A stretch of DNA of 64,000 nucleotides from Agarivorans litoreus (GTDB lineage Bacteria; Pseudomonadota; Gammaproteobacteria; Enterobacterales; Celerinatantimonadaceae), in the NCBI RefSeq assembly GCF_019649015.1, contig NZ_BLPI01000001.1:2435001-2499000 (forward strand), given 5' to 3'. The notes under the pieces are model-generated. The model saw nothing but the letters and a program-made list of their open reading frames with translations. It made no database searches and was not told where the DNA came from. Position 1 is the first letter of the stretch. Every line of letters begins with the position of its first letter. This document shows positions 56,952 to 64,000 of the stretch, in pieces. A program made the position numbers and the translations under genes.

Positions 56952-58955
56952 TTAGCTATTGAGCAAGCTTAAGCTTTGGTCTACTACGTTTTCTACAGTA
57001 AAGCCAAATAGTTTGAAGAGCTCCCCAGCAGGTGCCGATTCGCCAAAGCTTGTCATACCTACAGTTACGCCATCTAGGCCAACGTATTTGCCCCAGAAGT
57101 CGGCTTGTAGTGCTTCAACAGCTACGCGAGCACGAACAGCTTTTGGCAGTATAGCTTCGCGGTAAGCAGCATCTTGTTTGTCGAAACGCTCGGTACAAGG
57201 CATAGATACAACACGTACTTGCTTACCTTGCTCGCTTAACTTGGCTGCGGCTTCAACGGCTAGCTCTACTTCTGAGCCAGTGGCGATAAGAATAAGCTCT
57301 GGGGTGCCACTACAGTCTTTAAGAATGTAAGCACCGCGATTAATTAACTCCAGTTGCTCACCGCTACGTTTTTGTTGAGCAAGGTTTTGGCGAGAGAAGA
57401 TTAACGAACTCGGGCCATCAATACGTTCTACTGCATTGATCCAAGCCGCTGCTGATTCAACTTGGTCACAAGGACGCCATGTTTCCATGTTTGGTGTTAA
57501 ACGTAAGCTAGCCACTTGCTCAACCGGTTGGTGAGTAGGACCATCTTCGCCAAGACCAATTGAGTCGTGGGTGTAAACAAAAATAGAACGTTGCTTCATT
57601 AATGCTGCCATACGTACCGCGTTGCGGGCGTATTCCATAAACATTAAGAAGGTGGCTGAGTAAGGAACAAAACCGCCGTGCAAAGCAATACCATTTTGCA
57701 TTGCCGACATACCAAACTCACGTACACCGTAGTGTAAGTAGTTACCTGAGGCATCTTCTGCGCTTACTGATTTAGAGCTAGCGTGGAAGGTTAGGTTTGA
57801 TGGTGCAAGGTCGGCAGAACCACCCAGTAATTCAGGTAAGATTTTACCAATTACATCAAGGGTGTTTTTAGACGCCATGCGGCTAGCAATGTTTGCTGGC
57901 TCGTTTTGCAAGCGTTGCAATAAAGCTTGAGTTTCAGCTTTCCAGTTTTCTGGCAACTGGCCTTCTACGCGACGTGCATATTCGGCAGCTAGCTCTGGGT
58001 AGGCTTTTTTGTATGCGGCAAACTTGTCGTTCCAAGCTTTTTCTTGCTCGCTGCCTTTCGCTTTGTTATCCCAAGCTTGGTAAACATCGGCTGGGATTTC
58101 GAACGCGGCGTGTGGCCAGTTTAAGAATTCGCGAGCCGCTTTAATTTCTTCATCACCTAGTGGTGCACCGTGACAATCATGCGAGCCAGACTTATTTGGT
58201 GAACCAAAACCAATAATGGTTTTAGTACAAATTAGCGTAGGTTTAGTCATGTCGGCTTTAGCCGCGGCAATGGCTGCGTTAATTTGTTCAGGATCGTGGC
58301 CATCAACATCGCGAACTACGTTCCAGCCGTAAGCTTCAAAACGTGCCGGAGTATCATCGCTAAACCAGCCTTCAACGTGGCCGTCAATAGAGATGCCATT
58401 GTCATCCCAAAACGCAATTAGCTTACCTAAACCTAGGGTGCCGGCCAATGAACATACTTCGTGAGAAATACCTTCCATCAAACAACCGTCGCCCATAAAG
58501 GCGTAAGTGAAGTGGTCAACAATATCGTGACCGTCACGGTTGAATTGCGCGGCTAACATTTTCTCTGCTAGTGCCATACCCACAGCATTAGCAATACCTT
58601 GGCCTAGTGGGCCGGTAGTGGTTTCAACACCAGGAGCGTAACCATATTCTGGGTGACCCGGCGTTTTAGAGTGTAACTGACGGAAGTTTTTAAGTTCTTC
58701 AATTGGCAAAGCATAACCGCTTAGGTGAAGTAGCGAGTACAACAGCATAGAGCCATGGCCGTTAGACAAAATAAAGCGGTCGCGGTTGCTCCAGCTTGGG
58801 TTGCTAGGGTTATGCGCTAAATGGTCGCGCCATAGTACTTCGGCAATGTCTGCCATGCCCATAGGTGCGCCAGGGTGACCCGACTTAGCTTGTTGTACAC
58901 CGTCCATGCTTAAAGCGCGGATTGCGTTAGCGTATTGTTGACGAGGGTGAGTCAT
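56952..58955 (-). CDS. tkt: Transketolase
   Basis: A 667-residue thiamine-diphosphate enzyme moving two-carbon units between pentose and other sugar phosphates. [49 protein letters not shown] and [13 protein letters not shown] with the Mg-binding Asp and Asn are typical, as are SRQNLA and MPCTERF late. It is 27 bases after tal, forming tal-tkt. In the xylose regulon context it processes xylulose 5-phosphate. Confidence 0.97.
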   Translation of the reverse strand: MTHPRQQYANAIRALSMDGVQQAKSGHPGAPMGMADIAEVLWRDHLAHNPSNPSWSNRDRFILSNGHGSMLLYSLLHLSGYALPIEELKNFRQLHSKTPGHPEYGYAPGVETTTGPLGQGIANAVGMALAEKMLAAQFNRDGHDIVDHFTYAFMGDGCLMEGISHEVCSLAGTLGLGKLIAFWDDNGISIDGHVEGWFSDDTPARFEAYGWNVVRDVDGHDPEQINAAIAAAKADMTKPTLICTKTIIGFGSPNKSGSHDCHGAPLGDEEIKAAREFLNWPHAAFEIPADVYQAWDNKAKGSEQEKAWNDKFAAYKKAYPELAAEYARRVEGQLPENWKAETQALLQRLQNEPANIASRMASKNTLDVIGKILPELLGGSADLAPSNLTFHASSKSVSAEDASGNYLHYGVREFGMSAMQNGIALHGGFVPYSATFLMFMEYARNAVRMAALMKQRSIFVYTHDSIGLGEDGPTHQPVEQVASLRLTPNMETWRPCDQVESAAAWINAVERIDGPSSLIFSRQNLAQQKRSGEQLELINRGAYILKDCSGTPELILIATGSEVELAVEAAAKLSEQGKQVRVVSMPCTERFDKQDAAYREAILPKAVRARVAVEALQADFWGKYVGLDGVTVGMTSFGESAPAGELFKLFGFTVENVVDQSLSLLNS

Positions 58956-58982
58956 CTTCTAGTTCCTAATAATTAATAAATC

Positions 58983-59942
58983 TTAAGCTTGCAGCGCTTC
59001 AATTAGCATGTTGTCTAGCTTCACTTGGTCAACTGCAAAGGCACGAATACCTTCTGCCAGTTTTTCCGTTGCCATGGCATCTTCGTTATGCGCCCAGTAA
59101 AATTCTGCTTCGGTCATTGCTGCAGGACGGTTTTTGCTAACACCTTTATCTTGTAGGCGAACCTCTAGTTGCGCTTCGGTTTGGTCTAGCTCTTCAAGTA
59201 GGGCTGGACCAATGGTTAGGCGGTCACAACCGGCAAGTTCTACAATTTCGCCAATGTTACGGAAGCTTGCGCCCATCACTACAGTGTTGTAGCCGTGGTC
59301 TTTGTAGTAACTGTAGATTTCTGATACCGAGATAACACCCGGATCTTTAGCGCCAGCAAAGTCTGCGTTAGCGTCTTTAGCTTTGTACCAATCAAGAATA
59401 CGGCCAACAAAAGGTGAGATAAGGAATACGCCAGCTTCGGCACAAGCGCGGGCTTGGGCAAAAGAGAACAACAACGTAAGGTTACAGTTAATGCCTTCTT
59501 TTTCTAGTTGCTCGGCGGCGCGAATACCTTGCCAAGTAGAGGCTAACTTAATCAATACACGTTCTTTGTTAATGCCGGCCGCTTGGTAAAGCTCAATTAA
59601 GCGGCGTGCTTTAGCAATGCTGGCTTCGGTGTCAAATGACAAACGTGCGTCTACTTCGGTAGAAATACGACCCGGTACTAACTCAAGTACCTTACAACCA
59701 ATGGTTACTACCAGTTTGTCGGCAGCCATTTCGATTTGTTCGGCTTGGTCGTTTGATTGGGTTTTGGCCCAGTCGGCTACGTCTTTAAGTAGGCTTGAGT
59801 ACTCAGGTAAACCTAAGGCCTTAACAATTAACGATGGGTTTGTGGTGGCATCTTCAGGTGAGAATTTGCGCATTGTGTCTAAGTCGCCGGTATCGGCAAC
59901 AACCGTGGTGTATTGTTTTAGCTGTGTAAGTAGAGAACTCAT
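58983..59942 (-). CDS. tal: Transaldolase
   Basis: A 319-residue class I aldolase that transfers three-carbon dihydroxyacetone units. DATTNPSLI (26-34) and the Schiff-base lysine in [12 protein letters not shown] (about 129-140) are diagnostic, followed by [20 protein letters not shown] and [12 protein letters not shown]. First gene of tal-tkt; upstream is a long intergenic region with a CRP-like site. Confidence 0.97.
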   Translation of the reverse strand: MSSLLTQLKQYTTVVADTGDLDTMRKFSPEDATTNPSLIVKALGLPEYSSLLKDVADWAKTQSNDQAEQIEMAADKLVVTIGCKVLELVPGRISTEVDARLSFDTEASIAKARRLIELYQAAGINKERVLIKLASTWQGIRAAEQLEKEGINCNLTLLFSFAQARACAEAGVFLISPFVGRILDWYKAKDANADFAGAKDPGVISVSEIYSYYKDHGYNTVVMGASFRNIGEIVELAGCDRLTIGPALLEELDQTEAQLEVRLQDKGVSKNRPAAMTEAEFYWAHNEDAMATEKLAEGIRAFAVDQVKLDNMLIEALQA

Positions 59943-60113
59943 AAGATGTATAGACCCTTGTAATGAAAACTAATTGTGCGGCTTGTTTGGCGAGCCTTCA
60001 TTATTGGTTGAAGGTCATTGACCAAAGCTAAGCTTCATGTCCGTATTAAAGTGCCAGACTGGCAATTAAGCGCAATTACGCTTTTTTTAGCGCTAATGTT
60101 GAATTTTCGCAGC

Positions 60114-60129
60114 CCTGATCCAGATCACG
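60114..60129 (-). promoter_or_regulatory. CRP-like site upstream of tal
   Basis: CCTGATCCAGATCACG matches TGTGA-N6-TCACA at seven of ten positions, about 180 bases before tal. Weak prediction, plausible for a pentose gene. Confidence 0.35.
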
Positions 60130-60223
60130 CTTTATTAAGCATTTTGTTGAATTGGGCCACGCAAGCTTCATGTTGTTGTCACACTCCCTTGCATGGTGCG
60201 CTGATTTGTTGAAAAAAGAAACG

Positions 60224-60266
60224 CATCACCACTGCAGAGTTTTAATAACAGTGATGATGTTTTTTT
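60224..60266. terminator. Bidirectional hairpin terminator
   Basis: CATCACCACTG (60224-60234) and CAGTGATGATG (60249-60259) form a stem with one mismatch; T7 follows on the plus strand and a CTTTTTTC run on the minus. On the minus strand it would end transcripts from the XylR-family gene. Confidence 0.6.
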
Positions 60267-60411
60267 GATCTTCACCAGATCTGTTGGGTTACGTTTTTAC
60301 CAAACCCTCAGCTCTTGGTTGTGCTCTGGAATAGCGTAATGACTCAACAAGCTAGGCTATCACTGCGCTTACTCGCTTATAGTGGCAGCTAATTATGCCA
60401 GCTTGATGAAA

Positions 60412-61626
60412 CTAGGCTTGTTCGATTAACTCTTCGGTATCTTCAATTAGTGGAGCTAGCTCTCGGTTTGTTACACCTTTTTGTTCGCGCAACATGCCTG
60501 GAGTCATGTTCCAGCGTTTCTTAATTGCGCAAGACAAATATTGCGGGCTACTAAAGCCCACCACTTTAGCTATCTCACTTAAGGTTTGCTCGGTATCCAC
60601 CAATAGCTCTAGCGCCAAATTAAGCTGTGTATCCAGCAAGTAAGCGTGCAGCGACATGCCTAACTCTTCATGGAATTTATTGTCGATGGCGCCACGAGAG
60701 CAGCCTAGTTCGGCCAGAATTTGTTTTACCTTAATATTGCCTTGGTTAATTCGAATAAGGCTTAAGGCGCCCCGTACTAGGTTGTCTTTAAAATGGAAAA
60801 AGTCGGTCGAATCGCGGCCAATAACCCGTTCAGGTTGCACAAAGTGGTGGCGTTTAACCAAGTTTTTGCCATCCATTAACGGCTGCAGAAGCGAGGCAGT
60901 TAAATAGCCCATGGCTCGGGTACCTTGGCGAACCGAAGTTAGAGTTGGTAAACTTAAAGTGCAGTTTAGCTCGTCATCGTCGATCCCCATGATAGAGACT
61001 TCTTCGGGGATGTTTATTTTAGCCTGCTGACAGGCGTAACTCAGTTGGCGAGCGCGCACATCGTTGGCAGCAATGATCCCTACTGGCTTAGGTAGGCGGC
61101 TGAGCCAATCTACTAAACACTGTAAGTCACTGTCCCAGGTATCAATGTTGTCTTTAGCGCTAAACTGGCTATAGGCGCATTGGTTACGCTCACACCAATC
61201 GCGCAGCAGCTGCTCGCGGTTGGCCGACCAGTCATTAAAGGGGCGGTTGGGGTAACCACAAAATGCCAAATGGGTATAACGGCGCATTTTTAAGAAACGT
61301 GCCGCCATATTGATGATCTGTTTATTGTCAGACATCACCACCGGGTAATCTTGCATGGTATTGGCTACGGTTTCGCTACTGGCAATGCCTACTACTGGAA
61401 TATTTCGAGACTTAATCGCATCGCGAATTTCTGGGTGGTCAAAGTCGGCAATTACGCCGTCACCCTGCCACTTACTAAAATCGTCCACCGAAAATAGATT
61501 TTGTTCTCCGATGAACAAACTCCAAGGAGCACCATTTTTCACAAATGACGATATGCCGGTAATGATGCCTCGGTCGTAAGCCATGTTAGCGTTCAAAAGA
61601 AGCGCTACGCGATAGTTGTTTGCCAT
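60412..61626 (-). CDS. XylR-family AraC-type regulator, diverged paralogue
   Basis: A 404-residue regulator with an N-terminal LacI/PBP-like xylose-sensing domain (RVALLLNANMAYDRGIITGI near the start, GDGVIADFDHPEIRDAI, and SIMGIDDDELNC) and a C-terminal AraC HTH (about 300-390: LAELGCSRGAIDNKFHEELG and LSEIAKVVGFSSPQYLSCAIKKRWNMTPG). This is the architecture of E. coli XylR (392). A start at ATG 61626 is preferred over an in-frame upstream start at 61707. The gene follows xylB by 134 bases. A second, closer XylR lies beyond xylB, so this one may respond to another pentose or act as a modulator. Confidence 0.88.
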   Translation of the reverse strand: MANNYRVALLLNANMAYDRGIITGISSFVKNGAPWSLFIGEQNLFSVDDFSKWQGDGVIADFDHPEIRDAIKSRNIPVVGIASSETVANTMQDYPVVMSDNKQIINMAARFLKMRRYTHLAFCGYPNRPFNDWSANREQLLRDWCERNQCAYSQFSAKDNIDTWDSDLQCLVDWLSRLPKPVGIIAANDVRARQLSYACQQAKINIPEEVSIMGIDDDELNCTLSLPTLTSVRQGTRAMGYLTASLLQPLMDGKNLVKRHHFVQPERVIGRDSTDFFHFKDNLVRGALSLIRINQGNIKVKQILAELGCSRGAIDNKFHEELGMSLHAYLLDTQLNLALELLVDTEQTLSEIAKVVGFSSPQYLSCAIKKRWNMTPGMLREQKGVTNRELAPLIEDTEELIEQA

Positions 61627-61760
61627 AGTATTTGTCTTCCGTATTACTACGTTCAATGGGCCGGGGTGAGCACATGTGATAAATGCGGATTTATCAGATG
61701 TGTTCACTTAGTTGGCAGAACAGCCATAGCAAGGCTATGGCTGTTCGTTGGGTTTATTGC

Positions 61761-63212
61761 TTAAAAAAGTGGTGCTAGTTTTGGGTAAAGCGCTTGGTAA
61801 GTTTCGCGGCGTTTAGCGTAAACAGCATGGCGCTCGGCATTCACTTGGTGAACTTCAACTAGCTCTGGCACTGGGCAAATGGCGGCTAGATCTGGGTTCT
61901 CGGTTACTCCTAGTTGGGCTAAACGGGCAGCACCAAGTGCTGGGCCTACTTCGCCGCCTAAGCGGTAGCTTACTGCTTGGCCAAAAACGTCGGCCAGCAT
62001 TTGACGCCAAAACTGACTGCGCGCACCACCACCAATTAAGGTAATTTCTTCTGGTTTTAAGCCCGTTGCATGCAATGCATCTAAGCCGTCGGCAAAGGCG
62101 TAAGCCACGCCTTCTAAGACCGCGCGGCATAAATCTAATGGGCCAGTTGAATGGGTCATGCCAAAGAATACGCCCTTGGCTTCTGGGTTATTGTGCGGAG
62201 TACGTTCGCCCGATAAGTAAGGTAAAAAGTACACTGGGTTATCACTTTCTGGCGCGGCTTCTACGGCGGCTAACATGCTAGGTACGTCTGCTTGGCCGGT
62301 TAAGTTAACTACCCAATCTAAACATGAAGCGGCACTAAGAATGACCGACATTTGGTGCCAAGCACCAGGCAAGGCATGACAGAAGCTATGTAAGGCTGAT
62401 TCGGGGTTGCTTAGGTAGCCGTCGCTTACCGCAAAGTAAACGCCCGAGGTGCCTAAAGACAACATCGCCTGGCCTGGTTTAGTGATGCCAACACCTACCG
62501 CGCCTGCTGCGTTATCGCCACCACCTGCTACTAATGGCACGGCGGGCATGCCCCAGCGCTCGGCGAGTTCTGCTTTAAGGTTACCGGTAACTTCACTGCC
62601 TTCAAATAACTCAGGCATGTGTTCACGGCTAAGGCCAGTGGCCGCTAGAATTTCATCACTCCAGTCGCGCTTGGCTACGTCTAACCACATGGTGCCGGCC
62701 GAATCTGACATATCAGAGGCAAAGTTGCCCGACAGCAAGTAACGCAAGTAATCTTTAGGCAGCAGTACCTTGTCTACCTTGGCAAAAATTTCCGGCTCGT
62801 TTTGCTTAACCCAAAGTAGTTTAGGCGCGGTAAAACCTGGCATCATCAGATTGCCTACGATATCGCGAGAATTAGCCACTACGCGCTCGATTTCTTCACA
62901 CTGAGCTGCACTGCGGCCGTCGTTCCATAAAATGGCTGGGCGTAAAATTTCGCCTTGGGCGTCCAGTAAGGTAGCGCCATGCATTTGGCCACTTAGGCCA
63001 ATTGCTTTAACGTCTGCTAGCGAGTGTTGTTTGCTTAATGCGCTAAGTGCATCTTGAGTGGCTTGCCACCAGTCTAGCGGAGCTTGCTCAGACCACAACG
63101 GTGCAGGGCGAGATACTGTTAAGCTTTCGGTGGCTTGGCTTAAAATGTCACCGTTTTCAGCCTGCAGCACAACTTTTACTCCAGAGGTGCCTAAATCAAT
63201 ACCGATATACAT
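61761..63212 (-). CDS. xylB: Xylulokinase
   Basis: A 483-residue FGGY-family kinase that phosphorylates xylulose to xylulose 5-phosphate. The ATP-binding IGIDLGTSGVKVV (3-15), GLSGQMHGATLLD, RPAILWNDGRS and VAGGGDNAAGAVGVG with the later LSGERTPHNNP and LIGGGARSQFWRQMLADVFG are characteristic. Length matches E. coli XylB (484). Divergent from the second xylR across 283 bases. Confidence 0.96.
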   Translation of the reverse strand: MYIGIDLGTSGVKVVLQAENGDILSQATESLTVSRPAPLWSEQAPLDWWQATQDALSALSKQHSLADVKAIGLSGQMHGATLLDAQGEILRPAILWNDGRSAAQCEEIERVVANSRDIVGNLMMPGFTAPKLLWVKQNEPEIFAKVDKVLLPKDYLRYLLSGNFASDMSDSAGTMWLDVAKRDWSDEILAATGLSREHMPELFEGSEVTGNLKAELAERWGMPAVPLVAGGGDNAAGAVGVGITKPGQAMLSLGTSGVYFAVSDGYLSNPESALHSFCHALPGAWHQMSVILSAASCLDWVVNLTGQADVPSMLAAVEAAPESDNPVYFLPYLSGERTPHNNPEAKGVFFGMTHSTGPLDLCRAVLEGVAYAFADGLDALHATGLKPEEITLIGGGARSQFWRQMLADVFGQAVSYRLGGEVGPALGAARLAQLGVTENPDLAAICPVPELVEVHQVNAERHAVYAKRRETYQALYPKLAPLF

Positions 63213-63394
63213 AGAAGTTCCTTATTGGACGCGAGCTGCTCGGCGAAACTACACTGTAATTAAGCGGCAGCAAAAGTGTTTTAAATATGAGCTCATCCTG
63301 CCGCGGATTGGAAACTTGGCTCAATTACGAAAATTACCAGAGGAATAGCGTTTTTCCATGGCGTGCCTGAGTTCACAGTTTCGTTTGAAATGTG

Positions 63395-63410
63395 CATGAT
63401 CATAATCACA
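63395..63410. promoter_or_regulatory. CRP-like site between xylB and xylR
   Basis: CATGATCATAATCACA matches TGTGA-N6-TCACA at eight of ten positions. It lies in the divergent promoter region, 85 bases before the second xylR ATG. Confidence 0.45.
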
Positions 63411-63495
63411 TTACGATTTTTCACAGTGGCGCTTCGTTAATTTTTTTTAGATATTAAATTAAATATTGATCGGCCGCGTGCTTTTAGGAGCCCCC

Positions 63496-64000
63496 ATGTT
63501 TGATAAACGTTTCAAAATTACATTGTTATTTAACGCAAATAAGGTTTATGACCGCCAAATTATTAAAGGTATTGGCGACTACTTACAGGCATCACAATGT
63601 GATTGGGATATATTTCTAGAGGAAGATTTTCGCTGTCGGATCAGCAAGCTACAACATTGGGTAGGCGACGGCATTATTGCCGATTTCGACGACCCAGAAA
63701 TTGAAAAAGCCCTAACTGGCCTGCGTGTGCCAGTGGTGGCTGTGGGTAGCTCTTACGAAAACCCAGAGCAATACCCTGACTTTCCTTACGTGGCTACCGA
63801 CAACCGTGCTTTGGTTAATTCAGCTTATGAGCACTTAAAAGCCAAGGGTTTGGAGTATTTCGCTTACTACGGCATGCCGCCTAATGAGGGCAACCGTTGG
63901 GCGATGGAGCGTGAAGCTATTTTCCAACAATTGGTAGCAGGTGATGGTTACGAGTGTGCGGTTTATCGCGGCATGGAAACCACCCCTGAGTCTTGGCAGT
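63496..64000 (+). CDS. xylR: XylR-like xylose operon activator (cut by window end)
   Basis: 168 codons with no stop at the right edge. The N-terminus MFDKRFKITLLFNANKVYDR and then GIIADFDDPEIEKAL, VATDNRALVNSAYEHLKAKG, FAYYGMPP and YRGMETTPESWQ closely follow E. coli XylR, the xylose-bound activator of xylAB and xylFGH. AGGAG precedes the ATG at 63496. The AraC HTH lies outside the window. Divergent from xylB. This appears to be the true XylR, distinct from the paralogue at 60412-61626. Confidence 0.92.
   Translation, partial: MFDKRFKITLLFNANKVYDRQIIKGIGDYLQASQCDWDIFLEEDFRCRISKLQHWVGDGIIADFDDPEIEKALTGLRVPVVAVGSSYENPEQYPDFPYVATDNRALVNSAYEHLKAKGLEYFAYYGMPPNEGNRWAMEREAIFQQLVAGDGYECAVYRGMETTPESWQ

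Larger units (their letters stand above)
59943..60411. other. Intergenic region between tal and the XylR-family regulator
   Basis: This 469-base stretch holds the tal promoter region, a CRP-like site (60114-60129) and a bidirectional hairpin (60224-60266). On the right side, up to the regulator stop at 60412, nothing further is recognised. No coding frame is supported. Confidence 0.5.

Overview
The window looks like chromosome of a marine gammaproteobacterium of the Alteromonadales, close to Agarivorans. This is inferred from gene content, moderate GC and protein style; no rRNA or other taxonomic marker is present. No tRNA, rRNA, CRISPR array, transposase or prophage was seen. The right edge cuts a second xylR-like gene and the left edge cuts a minus-strand gene.

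Layout. 1-8.8 kb: a palindromic intergenic repeat, a bacterial voltage-gated cation channel, a small lipoprotein, a two-gene operon of unknown membrane proteins, a GalT-like HIT-superfamily protein, a hemolysin III/TrhA membrane protein with a FabR-like operator, and a beta-CASP nuclease. 8.9-19 kb: chemoreceptor, CpdB nucleotidase, CPA1 antiporter, divergent LysR/MFS pair, and a periplasmic-binding-protein plus diguanylate-cyclase pair. 19-19.5 kb: a 262-bp MITE inserted into a small ORF whose ribosome binding site can pair with an upstream inverted arm. 20.1-25.2 kb: a tightly packed six-gene minus-strand operon (ATP-grasp ligase, OlsF-like bifunctional ornithine-lipid acyltransferase, DinB-like, NRDE/TANGO2, YHS protein, membrane protein). 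25.3-31.4 kb: ModF-like ATPase, DUF805 protein, HEWWH putative metallopeptidase, and a second binding-protein plus diguanylate-cyclase pair of the NspS type.

31.5-35.3 kb: xylFGH xylose ABC transporter. 35.7-42.5 kb: menaquinone genes menF-D-H-B and menC on the minus strand with menA divergent; menE is not in the window. 42.7-44.5 kb: an outer-membrane barrel and a polysaccharide export lipoprotein-like protein. 44.5-44.8 kb: the second, inverted copy of the MITE, directly before a promoter, a TPP riboswitch and the thiC-thiDE-thiF-thiS-thiG-thiH operon (45.1-51.4 kb). 51.4-54.3 kb: a solute-binding protein, a retropepsin-like protein, a periplasmic ATP-dependent DNA ligase (LigE) and a GFA-family protein. 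54.3-64 kb: xylA, an amino-acid-binding-like protein, tkt, tal, a XylR-family regulator, xylB and a divergent second XylR.

Together the xyl genes take xylose in (XylFGH), convert it to xylulose 5-phosphate (XylA, XylB) and feed it to the non-oxidative pentose phosphate pathway (Tkt, Tal). The men cluster supplies most of menaquinone synthesis, and the thi operon makes both halves of thiamine and joins them. The two binding-protein/diguanylate-cyclase pairs suggest that external small molecules set c-di-GMP levels.
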